Below are positions 1 through 6,534 of a DNA stretch of 13,411 nt, piece by piece. Made by a program: the position numbers and the translations under genes. The notes below the pieces were generated by a model, which worked only from the letters and a program-made list of their open reading frames with translations, ran no database searches and was not told the DNA's origin. The stretch is from NCBI GenBank assembly GCA_003670425.1, contig QWRL01000007.1:1-13411 (forward strand), written 5' to 3'. The stretch is from Chloroflexota bacterium. Its GTDB lineage: Bacteria; Chloroflexota; Anaerolineae; Anaerolineales; UBA11657. Positions within the stretch are counted from its first letter, which is position 1. Each line of letters starts with the position of its first letter.

Positions 1-139
1 ACCAGCGACGAGTCCAGCCAAACTTCGGCTCGGGGCTTTGCGCAGCGCCCCTCACTTTCTCAGCTGCGGGTCAACTTCCGGCCGGCGCCGCGTGCATTTC
101 GAGCTTTACTAAAGCTAAAAATTCAATTCGGCCTCTGCA
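1..139. other. Non-coding left edge, downstream of aspA
   Basis: I see no supportable gene here. It contains a perfect short palindrome at 102-116 (AGCTTTA, one central C, TAAAGCT). A looser GC-rich inverted repeat lies around 35-55 (GGGGC with GCCCC). Neither is followed by a T-run in the direction of aspA transcription, so I do not call a terminator. Confidence 0.4.
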
Positions 140-1588
140 TCACCCCGCCGACCCCACGCCTTGGATGCCGCCCTCGGTCAGGCGCCGCAAATCGCCCAGC
201 ACCGCGTCCACTTCTTGCGCCGTTACCTTGGCGCCGCTCTGCTTGTTTAGCAGCGTGCCCGCGCCCATGCGCTCCAGCGCCGCCTCGCGAATGCTGATGT
301 TGCGCTGCAGCGCAGCCTTCACCAGTTCCGCTGCCGCTGCGTAGCCAATCAGCGGGTTAAGCGCCGTCGCCACAATCGCGTTGCGCCCCAGCCAGCCCGC
401 CGCCTTTTCGCGGTTGGCCGTAATGCCGCGCACGCACTTCTCGTCAAAGGCGCGCACCGCCCCAATCAGCACCTGCATCATCTCAAACAAATTGTGCGCA
501 ATCACCGGCATCATCACGTTCAATTCCAGCTGGCCGGCCTGCGCGGCCAGCGCCACAGTGTGGTCGCAGCCCTGCACATGGAACATCGCCTGGTTGAGCA
601 TTTCTGCCAGCACCGGATTCACCTTGCCCGGCATGATGGATGAGCCCGGCTGCACCGCCGGCAGGCGAATCTCATCCAGCCCGGTGGACGGGCCCGAAGA
701 CAGCAAACGAAAATCATTTGCGATGCGCGTGAGCGTCACCGCTGCTGTGCGCAGCGCGCCGGAAAAATCGGCCGCATCCGCCTGCGATTGCATGCTCTCA
801 AACAAATTCTCGGCGCGCTGCAGGCGCAGCCCGGTCAGTTCGCCCAGGCGCACCACCATGCGCGCGCTGTACTCCGGGTGGGCGTTGAGGCCGGTGCCCG
901 TGGCCGTGCCGCCAATGCCCAATTGGCGCAGGCCGTCTGCGCTGCGCGCAATGCGCTCGCGGTCGCGGCGCACAGCCAGCGCATAGCCGCCAAACTCCTG
1001 CCCCATGCGCACCGGCACCGCATCCTGCAAATGCGTGCGGCCGGACTTCAGCACATCGTCAAACTCAGCCGCCTTGCCCGCCAGCGAGTCCGCCAGCGCA
1101 GCCAGCACGCCCAGCAGTTCCTCCAACCGCCACAAGCAGCCCAGCCGGATGGCCGTGGGAATCGTGTCATTGGTGCTCTGCGCCATGTTCACATGGTCGT
1201 TCGGGCTCACCAGCTGGTAGTCGCCCTTCTTTCCGCCCAGCAGTTCAATTGCACGGTTGGCGAGTACCTCGTTCATATTCATGTTGTGCGACGTGCCCGC
1301 CCCGGCTTGAAACGGATCCACCACAAACTCCGCTTGCAGCCCGCCAGCCAGCACCTCTGCAGCCGCGCTGCTGATGGCGCCGGCAATGCGCCCGTCCAGC
1401 AGCCCCAGCGCGCAGTTCACATCAGCAGCCGCATGCTTGATGGCCGCCATCGACCAGACAAACGCGCGCCACGGCCGCAGCCCGCTCACCGGAAAGTTTT
1501 CCACCGCGCGCAGCGTTTGAATGCCGTAGTAGCGCTCGTCCGCCACTTGTTTCTCCCCCAGCGAGTCGCGCTCAATGCGATGTGTCAT
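140..1588 (-). CDS. aspA: Aspartate ammonia-lyase (aspartase)
   Basis: Cytosolic enzyme that reversibly deaminates L-aspartate to fumarate and ammonium, linking amino-acid catabolism to the TCA cycle. The 482-residue protein has the full aspartase/fumarase superfamily pattern: GTS at about 98-100, QSTND at 137-141, GRTHLQD at 183-189 and the catalytic-loop signature GSSIMPGKVNP at 315-325. I prefer aspartase to class II fumarase because of the N-terminus (RIERDSLGEKQV then YYGIQTLRA), because Val rather than Thr-Gln follows KVNP, and because of AGQLELNVM downstream, as in Bacillus-type aspartases. The ATG at 1588 is chosen over an in-frame one at 1642 because GAGGGGG sits about 6 bases upstream and the longer start would begin inside a hairpin. 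It lies downstream of the ferredoxin gene on the same strand, with a terminator-like hairpin between. Fumarase remains a less likely alternative. Confidence 0.88.
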   Translation of the reverse strand: MTHRIERDSLGEKQVADERYYGIQTLRAVENFPVSGLRPWRAFVWSMAAIKHAAADVNCALGLLDGRIAGAISSAAAEVLAGGLQAEFVVDPFQAGAGTSHNMNMNEVLANRAIELLGGKKGDYQLVSPNDHVNMAQSTNDTIPTAIRLGCLWRLEELLGVLAALADSLAGKAAEFDDVLKSGRTHLQDAVPVRMGQEFGGYALAVRRDRERIARSADGLRQLGIGGTATGTGLNAHPEYSARMVVRLGELTGLRLQRAENLFESMQSQADAADFSGALRTAAVTLTRIANDFRLLSSGPSTGLDEIRLPAVQPGSSIMPGKVNPVLAEMLNQAMFHVQGCDHTVALAAQAGQLELNVMMPVIAHNLFEMMQVLIGAVRAFDEKCVRGITANREKAAGWLGRNAIVATALNPLIGYAAAAELVKAALQRNISIREAALERMGAGTLLNKQSGAKVTAQEVDAVLGDLRRLTEGGIQGVGSAG

Positions 1589-1599
1589 GGTATCCCCCT

Positions 1600-1634
1600 C
1601 AAATAAAACGGGCGAGCCGTGCGGCTCGCCCGTT
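1600..1634 (-). terminator. Hairpin with T-rich tail between ferredoxin and aspA
   Basis: Perfect inverted repeat with 13-base arms, AACGGGCGAGCCG (1607-1619) and its complement (1622-1634), separated by two bases. Physically this would fold as about 12 pairs with a four-base loop. On the minus strand it is followed by TTTTATTTG. It lies 30 bases after the ferredoxin stop, so it looks like a Rho-independent terminator. It also ends only a few bases before the aspA Shine-Dalgarno sequence, so it may instead act in the aspA leader. Confidence 0.75.
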
Positions 1635-1664
1635 GCAATCATTGTTGCTCACCGCTGCAGACGC

Positions 1665-2066
1665 TTACTTTTCGAGCGCCTTATAGCCGGGGCCTTCCTT
1701 GAAGTACGCGTAGTTCGGTGCAATGTCCGGGCGCAGGTCCACAATCTCGCCCGCCTCCAGCATGCGGGTGCACTCCAGCACTACCGCTTCGCCCTTGTCG
1801 TTCTTGCCTTCGTAGTGCCCGGTGAGCCCGCTGCGCGCAATGTACTCAGTGCCTTTTGCCGCGTAATCAGCCGGCACCTCTTCCTCGGTAAAGATGGCCT
1901 CGTACGGGCACTCGGGGATGCAGGCGCCGCAGTCAATGCAGGTGTCCGGGTCAATGTAAAACCACGGCCACTCGCTGCTGGGCTTGCCCGGGATGATGCA
2001 CTCCACCGGGCACACCTCCACGCATGAGCTGTCGCGCAGGCAAAGGCTGGTAATAATATGAGTCAT
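1665..2066 (-). CDS. Dicluster ferredoxin with Asp in place of one cluster ligand
   Basis: Small soluble electron carrier of 133 residues with two iron-sulfur binding motifs. The first is C9-x2-D12-x2-C15-x3-C19-P, with a further Cys at 23. The second is the complete C43-x2-C46-x2-C49-x3-C53-P. The second would hold a 4Fe-4S cluster together with Cys23 in the usual crossed arrangement. The first has Asp12 where the second cysteine normally sits, as in Pyrococcus-type ferredoxins, so it probably binds a 3Fe-4S cluster or an Asp-ligated 4Fe-4S cluster. A C-terminal extension of about 75 residues follows, with an extra Cys99 outside the motifs. The ATG start has CAGGAG about 9 bases upstream. 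The gene begins 42 bases after sodA and is probably co-transcribed with it. The redox partner cannot be told from this window. Confidence 0.88.
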   Translation of the reverse strand: MTHIITSLCLRDSSCVEVCPVECIIPGKPSSEWPWFYIDPDTCIDCGACIPECPYEAIFTEEEVPADYAAKGTEYIARSGLTGHYEGKNDKGEAVVLECTRMLEAGEIVDLRPDIAPNYAYFKEGPGYKALEK

Positions 2067-2108
2067 GTATTGCTCTCCTGAGTTTTTCTGGCTGGCGCTG
2101 CTTCGGTC

Positions 2109-2723
2109 TTACTTCTTGGCGGCCGCAAAGCGCGCGCCCACAACATCCCATGCCACCACATTCCAGAACGCATCAATGTAATCCGGCCGGCGGTTCTGGT
2201 AGTGCAAGTAGTACGCGTGCTCCCACACATCCATGCCCAGCACCGGGTGCAGGCCATCGGCCAGCGGTGTGTCCTGGTTGGCAGTGGACGTAACAACCAG
2301 CTTGCCGCCCTTGTCCACACTGAGCCATGCCCAGCCGCTGCCAAAGCGCCCGACGCCCGCCTTCTTGAACGCATCCTTAAACTTGGCGAAGTCGCCAAAC
2401 GCGCTATTGATGGCGTCCGCCAGCGCGCCCTTCGGCTCGCCGCCGCCCGTGGCGCTGAGCGACTCCCAAAACATGCTGTGGTTGTAGTGGCCGCCGCCGT
2501 TATTGCGCACCGCAGCCCGGATGGGCTCGGGCACGGCGTCCAGCTTTGAGACCAGCGCCTCAATGCTCAGCTTCTGCAGCTCGGCATTTCCGTCGAGTGC
2601 GGTGTTAAGGTTGGTCACGTAGGCATTGTGATGCTTTCCGTGATGGATCTCCATTGTGCGCGCATCGATATGCGGCTCAAGGGCGTTGTGCGGGTACGGC
2701 AGCGTTGGCAGTGAGTGCGACAT
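2109..2723 (-). CDS. sodA: Superoxide dismutase, Mn-type
   Basis: Converts superoxide to oxygen and hydrogen peroxide in the cytoplasm. The 204-residue length is normal for the Fe/Mn family. The metal ligands are visible: His27 in MEIHHGKHH, His82 in NNGGGHYNH, and Asp165 and His169 in DVWEHAYYLHY. Gly at 76-77 with Gln150 in TANQD, rather than a Gln in the first motif and Ala in the second, points to manganese rather than iron use. No signal peptide is present. The ATG at 2723 has AAAGGAG about 9 bases upstream. It is preceded by a near-consensus promoter and followed 42 bases later by a ferredoxin gene. Metal specificity is inferred from these residues only; a cambialistic enzyme is possible. 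Confidence 0.95.
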   Translation of the reverse strand: MSHSLPTLPYPHNALEPHIDARTMEIHHGKHHNAYVTNLNTALDGNAELQKLSIEALVSKLDAVPEPIRAAVRNNGGGHYNHSMFWESLSATGGGEPKGALADAINSAFGDFAKFKDAFKKAGVGRFGSGWAWLSVDKGGKLVVTSTANQDTPLADGLHPVLGMDVWEHAYYLHYQNRRPDYIDAFWNVVAWDVVGARFAAAKK

Positions 2724-2786
2724 AATGAACCGCTCCTTTGGGTTTGCTTGCTCCGGGCTTGTTGTGAGGTCGGCCGGCAGATGCTA

Positions 2787-2815
2787 ATTTTATGCCTGCG
2801 CCGTGGGCTTGTCAA
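2787..2815 (-). promoter_or_regulatory. sodA promoter, sigma-70 type
   Basis: On the minus strand a perfect -35 TTGACA (2810-2815) is followed after exactly 17 bases by the -10 box TAAAAT (2787-2792, five of six consensus bases). Transcription would start near 2780, giving a leader of about 57 bases before the sodA ATG. No clear operator palindrome overlaps it, so strong, possibly constitutive expression is the simplest reading. Confidence 0.8.
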
Positions 2816-2999
2816 ATGTAAATGCACAACCCTGCGCGCCCGCCTGGCGCTGCCAAATCCATAACGGATGCCTGCGCAGCGCACAGCACCTGCGCTCATT
2901 GGTGCGCGGCTCTGCTAGCAGCCGCTCTCCGCTGGCTAACAGCTAAAGCAATTAGCAGCGCTGCACCGCGTCGCGAAAACCGGCCGCAACCAATTGCTG

Positions 3000-3005
3000 T
3001 ATAAT
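3000..3005 (+). promoter_or_regulatory. -10 box of the metal-efflux operon
   Basis: Perfect TATAAT on the plus strand. I see no TTGACA-like -35 at 16-18 bases upstream (the bases there are AAACCG-like), so the promoter may be weak or depend on other contacts. Transcription would begin near 3011-3013, inside the adjoining palindrome. Confidence 0.6.
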
Positions 3006-3024
3006 ATCAGCATCTGCTGATATT
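3003..3024. promoter_or_regulatory. Candidate operator for the CmtR-type repressor (10-2-10 palindrome)
   Basis: Perfect inverted repeat: half-site AATATCAGCA (3003-3012), spacer TC, and the exact complement at 3015-3024. It overlaps the last three bases of the -10 box and the predicted transcription start. A repressor bound here would exclude RNA polymerase. The geometry resembles the 12-2-12 operators of SmtB/CzrA relatives. It is the only repeat of this quality near the regulator gene, so autoregulation by the next gene product is the natural inference. Confidence 0.75.
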
Positions 3025-3047
3025 TAGCGTTGGTTCACAATAATTCC

Positions 3048-3407
3048 ATGCTTAAACTGCCCAGCCCCAAAACTATAGATCTGCAAGCAAAATTGTTCCG
3101 TGGCTTCTCCGACCCCTCGCGCCTCTCCATTATGGAGGCGCTGCGCGACGGGCCGCAAACGGTGACGGAGATTGTGCACACCACCGGGCTCACGCAACCG
3201 AACGTCTCCAACCATCTTGCCTGCCTGCGTGATTGCGGCCTGGTCAGCGCGGAGCAGCACGGCCGCTTTGTGCATTATGAGTTGAGCGATGCGCGCGTGG
3301 CGCAGCTGCTGGGCCTGGCGGATGCCCTGCTGGCCGATGTGGCCAAAGGCGTTTACGAGTGCACGCGCTATCGCCGGCCGGCGGCGGAACAGCATGCCAA
3401 AGACTGA
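3048..3407 (+). CDS. cmtR: ArsR/SmtB-family metal sensor of the CmtR (Cd/Pb) type
   Basis: Winged-helix repressor of 119 residues that would release DNA when it binds toxic metal. The core SDPSRLSIMEAL, then GLTQPNVSNHLACLRDCGLV, is typical ArsR family. Cys59 and Cys63 lie within the DNA-recognition helix and Cys105 in the C-terminal helix. This matches Mycobacterium tuberculosis CmtR, where Cys57, Cys61 and Cys102 bind Cd(II) or Pb(II). The ELCVC motif of classical ArsR/CadC sensors and the His-rich alpha-5 zinc site of SmtB are absent. I chose the ATG at 3048; an in-frame TTG at 3030 would add six residues, and neither has a clear Shine-Dalgarno sequence. The 3' end overlaps the ATPase gene by 14 bases, so the two are co-transcribed and probably translationally coupled. 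Its likely operator is the palindrome just upstream. Confidence 0.85.
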   Translation: MLKLPSPKTIDLQAKLFRGFSDPSRLSIMEALRDGPQTVTEIVHTTGLTQPNVSNHLACLRDCGLVSAEQHGRFVHYELSDARVAQLLGLADALLADVAKGVYECTRYRRPAAEQHAKD

Positions 3408-5493
3408 AACGCTCGAACTCCAGATTACGGGAATGGACTGTGGCGAGTGCACGCAAGCGGTGCAGCACGCCATCGCCCGCCTGCCCGGGGTTGAGTCGGT
3501 GCAGGTTTTTCTATCCTCGGAAAAAGCGGTCATCCGGCTGGATCCCGCGCGCGTGGAAATGCACACACTGCATGCAGCCATTGAGGGCGCGGGCTATCGT
3601 GTGCCGGCGCGCATGCCGATGCCAGCCGCAGCACAAGCGCCGCTGCTCAACAATCTTGCGCGCCGCATCAGCACGCAGCTGGGTTTTGCGTTTGGGGTGA
3701 CGCTGTTCATCGTTGTGGTTGGCGAATGGTTTGGCTTCATTCGCAAGCTGACCGGGTTCGTGCCGTTTTGGGCCGGGCTTGCAATTGTGGTTGTAGGTGG
3801 CTGGCCCATCTTCAGCAAGGTGGTGCGCGCCAGCATTCGGCGCCAGGTTATCTCGCATACGCTGATGACCGTGGGCGTGCTGGCCGCGCTGGCGATTGGC
3901 GAGTGGGCAACCGCCACTGTGATTGTTTTCTTCATGCGCATGGGCGCCTACGCCGAGACATTTACCACGGAAGGTGCGCGCCGGGCGGTAAAAGAACTTG
4001 GCGCGCTGGCGCCGCAGACCGCCCGGGTGGAACGCAATGGCGTGGAGCAGGAAGTTCCCATTGGCGCGCTGCAAGTTGGCGAAACGGTAATCATCCGGCC
4101 CGGCGACAAGATTCCAGTGGACGGGCTGGTGCTCGCCGGGCAGGCGACTATCGACCAGGCTGCCATCACCGGCGAAGCCCTGCCGGTTGAGGCAGCCGCC
4201 GGCACGCACGTGTATGCCGCAACCATTGCGCGCGTCGGCGCATTGCGCGTGCAAGTTACGCGCATTGGCGCCGACACAACTTTTGGGCGCGTGGTAAAGC
4301 TGGTGGAAGAAGCCGAGGCGCACCGCGCCGTCGTGCAGCGCTTCGCAGACAAGTTCAGCGCGTACTATCTGCCGGTGGTGGCCAGCCTCGCTGCGCTCAC
4401 CTTCATCGTCCGCCGTGACCCGCTGGCAGCCGCCGCTGTGCTGGTTGTGGCCTGCTCATGCTCCATCGCACTCGCCACGCCAATTGCCATGCTGGCCTCC
4501 GTGGGCGCAGCCGCCAAACGCGGCGTGCTCATTAAGGGCGGCAAGTATCTGGAGACACTGGCGCGCGCCGACGTGCTGCTGCTGGACAAGACCGGCACCC
4601 TGACGCTTGGGGAGCCGCAAATTACTGATGTCATTCCGCTGAACGGCTGCCTGCCGGCGGACATTTTGGCGCTGGCCGCTGCCGCCGAGCGCTACTCAGA
4701 GCACCCGCTGGCCGAAGCGGTGCGCAGCGCTGCGCGCCGCAGCAATGCGCAGTTGTGCGCAGCCGAGGCGTTTGAAGCCGTGCCCGGCATGGGTATCAGC
4801 GCCATGGTTGGCGGCCACCGCATCACGGTTGGCAATCGGCGCATGCTGGCTGCGGCGGATGTGCCGGCCAGTGCAGCCGGGCTGGAGGCGCAGGGCAAGA
4901 CGCTGCTGTTTGTGCGGCGCGATGCCGAACTGCTGGGCGTGCTGGCAGCTGCCGACACGCTGCGCCCGGAGGTGCCCGCCGCGCTGGCGGCCGTGCGCAG
5001 CCTCGGCGTGCGCCAGATTGAATTGTTAACCGGCGACAACGAACATGCCGGCGCAGACCTTGCTGCAAAACTGGGGGTGCGCTACCGTGCCGGCCTGCTG
5101 CCGGAAGACAAAATTGCAGTGGTGCGCGACTATCAGGCACGCGGCCACACCGTTGTAATGGTGGGCGATGGCGTCAATGATGCCCCCGCACTGGCGCAGG
5201 CCGATGTGGGCATTGCCATGGGCGTAGCCGGCACAGACATCGCAATTGAGGCAGCCCATATTGTCCTGATGCGTGCGGATTGGCTGCTGGTGCCGGAAGT
5301 ATTTGCACTTGCGCGGCGCACGATGGGTGTGGTCAAGGCCAACCTGGCGTTCACCGCGCTCTACAATGTGACCGGCCTGGCGCTGGCGGCCATGGGATTT
5401 CTGCCGCCGATCCTGGCGGCAGCCGCGCAGTCGCTGCCGGACCTGGGCATCATGGCCAACTCATCGCGCCTGCTGCGCCCGAAAAAACTTTAA
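3394..5493 (+). CDS. P1B-type heavy-metal efflux ATPase with a CSC membrane motif
   Basis: Inner-membrane pump of 699 residues driving metal export with ATP. Order: N-terminal HMA domain with GMDCGEC (Cys16, Cys19); four predicted helices between about 95 and 186; actuator domain with TGE at 259-261; the metal-path helix with C354-S355-C356 then ALATP; phosphorylation motif DKTGT at 398-402; the HP motif of P1B pumps at 437-438 (SEHPLA); GDGVND at 591-596; and two terminal helices. The usual Cys-Pro-Cys is Cys-Ser-Cys. Helix 7 has Asn-Leu then YN (657-658), recalling copper pumps. Helix 8 has DLG (683-685), recalling zinc/cadmium pumps, then MANSS. Metal specificity is therefore open; the CmtR-like regulator and CDF neighbour favour Cd/Pb/Zn. 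The ATG at 3394, inside the regulator gene's end, is chosen because the HMA domain starts right after it; an upstream in-frame extension lies inside the regulator gene. Confidence 0.9.
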   Translation: MPKTETLELQITGMDCGECTQAVQHAIARLPGVESVQVFLSSEKAVIRLDPARVEMHTLHAAIEGAGYRVPARMPMPAAAQAPLLNNLARRISTQLGFAFGVTLFIVVVGEWFGFIRKLTGFVPFWAGLAIVVVGGWPIFSKVVRASIRRQVISHTLMTVGVLAALAIGEWATATVIVFFMRMGAYAETFTTEGARRAVKELGALAPQTARVERNGVEQEVPIGALQVGETVIIRPGDKIPVDGLVLAGQATIDQAAITGEALPVEAAAGTHVYAATIARVGALRVQVTRIGADTTFGRVVKLVEEAEAHRAVVQRFADKFSAYYLPVVASLAALTFIVRRDPLAAAAVLVVACSCSIALATPIAMLASVGAAAKRGVLIKGGKYLETLARADVLLLDKTGTLTLGEPQITDVIPLNGCLPADILALAAAAERYSEHPLAEAVRSAARRSNAQLCAAEAFEAVPGMGISAMVGGHRITVGNRRMLAAADVPASAAGLEAQGKTLLFVRRDAELLGVLAAADTLRPEVPAALAAVRSLGVRQIELLTGDNEHAGADLAAKLGVRYRAGLLPEDKIAVVRDYQARGHTVVMVGDGVNDAPALAQADVGIAMGVAGTDIAIEAAHIVLMRADWLLVPEVFALARRTMGVVKANLAFTALYNVTGLALAAMGFLPPILAAAAQSLPDLGIMANSSRLLRPKKL

Positions 5494-5501
5494 GCACCCG
5501 C

Positions 5502-6443
5502 ATGGCCCACAGCCACTCACATTTCGGGGATCTGGCGCGCCAGACCACCACGCGCATTGCGCTGGCTCTCGGGTGCACGCTGGCCTTCGTTGTCATCGAA
5601 GCCGTGGCCGGCTACTGGTCCAACAGTCTCGCATTGTTGTCGGACGCGGTGCACAATGTCACGGATGCCATTGCACTGGGCTTGAGCTGGTATGCATTGC
5701 GCCTCACGGCACGGCCGGCCAACTCGCAAAAAACCTTTGGCTACCATCGCGCCGGCATTCTGGTGGCGCTGGCCAACTCAGCAACGCTGGTGCTGATTGC
5801 GCTTGGAATATTGCGCGAGGCCTACCTGCGCTTCCTCTCCCCGGCTGCGGTTGAAGCCAACATTCTGATTGGCGTCGGGCTGCTGGCGGTGGCCATCAAC
5901 CTCGGCACGGCGTGGCTGGTTAAGCAGGGCAGTGACCACGACCTGAATTTGCGCAGCGCCTTCACGCACTTGATGGGCGATGTGGCAAGCACCATTGGCG
6001 CTGTGATCGCCGGCATTGTTATCGCGTTCACCGGCCTGAACTGGTTTGACCCACTGGTAAGCGTTTTGATTAGCGCATTGATTTTGCGGACGGCCTGGGG
6101 CATCCTGCAAGAAGCCGTAAATATTTTGCTGGAAGGCACCCCGCAAGATTTGGACATGCCCGTGCTGGTGCGCGACTTGCAGGCAGTAAGCGGTGTGCGC
6201 GGCGTGCATGACCTGCACGCCTGGAGCATCACGCAAAATCTGCGCGCCCTGTCGGCCCATATCGTCACGGGTGAAGTTTCACCCGGCACCCACGTTCAAA
6301 TCCGGCGCGCGGTAAACGAAGTACTGAGCCACAATTACAACATCACGCATGTCACGCTGCAGCTGGAGAGTGAAGGCTGCGACCCGGCCGGCCTGTACTG
6401 CGACATGGCAAATGCCGCACCGCAGCGCCAGCATTCGCACTAG
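5502..6443 (+). CDS. CDF-family Zn/Cd exporter (CzcD/ZitB-like)
   Basis: Cation diffusion facilitator of 313 residues, expected to exchange cytoplasmic Zn(II) or Cd(II) for protons across the inner membrane. The transport-site pairs are present: D48 with H51-x3-D55 in helix 2 (LLSDAVHNVTD) and H156-x3-D160 in helix 5 (FTHLMGD). The HxxxD pairs are typical of the Zn/Cd subgroup. Six hydrophobic segments span about 20-205. The cytoplasmic C-terminal domain has the conserved GVHDLHAW at 234-241 and LSAHI. His-rich ends (HSHSH at 3-7, HSH at the C-terminus) may bind metal; the loop between helices 4 and 5 is short. The gene starts 8 bases after the ATPase stop without a clear Shine-Dalgarno sequence, so it is the third gene of the operon and probably translationally coupled. 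Export of Ni or Co is less likely. Confidence 0.92.
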   Translation: MAHSHSHFGDLARQTTTRIALALGCTLAFVVIEAVAGYWSNSLALLSDAVHNVTDAIALGLSWYALRLTARPANSQKTFGYHRAGILVALANSATLVLIALGILREAYLRFLSPAAVEANILIGVGLLAVAINLGTAWLVKQGSDHDLNLRSAFTHLMGDVASTIGAVIAGIVIAFTGLNWFDPLVSVLISALILRTAWGILQEAVNILLEGTPQDLDMPVLVRDLQAVSGVRGVHDLHAWSITQNLRALSAHIVTGEVSPGTHVQIRRAVNEVLSHNYNITHVTLQLESEGCDPAGLYCDMANAAPQRQHSH

Positions 6444-6534
6444 CCTGGCAAGCGCGGTTACGAGTTGCGCCGAAGTCGTTGCGCTACGCAGCGTGCCGCA
6501 CTCACGCGGCGCCGCAAGCGGGCAGCCAGCCCTG
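6444..6534. other. Convergent gap between the CDF gene and the MFS gene
   Basis: Ninety-one bases between two genes that end facing each other. There is a GC palindrome (GCGGCGCCGC) near 6516-6525 but no T-run on either strand. No intrinsic terminator could be recognised; termination may be Rho-dependent. Confidence 0.4.

Larger units (their letters stand above)
2724..3029. other. Divergent intergenic region between sodA and the metal-efflux operon
   Basis: About 306 bases without a gene. The left part holds the minus-strand sodA promoter and a leader of about 57 bases. The right end holds the plus-strand promoter and operator of the metal operon. The middle, roughly 2830-2990, contains short inverted motifs such as CTGCTAGCAG at 2922-2931 but nothing I can assign. 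There is no open reading frame with a ribosome-binding site. Confidence 0.6.

Noticed and set aside
788..1606. Plus-strand open frame of 272 codons
   Set aside because: It is antisense to aspA, whose minus-strand product has all superfamily motifs; the plus product is a low-complexity His/Arg/Gln-rich shadow.
3289..3393. N-terminal extension of the ATPase by 35 residues
   Set aside because: It is a frame-shifted reading of the regulator gene; the HMA domain begins just after the ATG at 3394.
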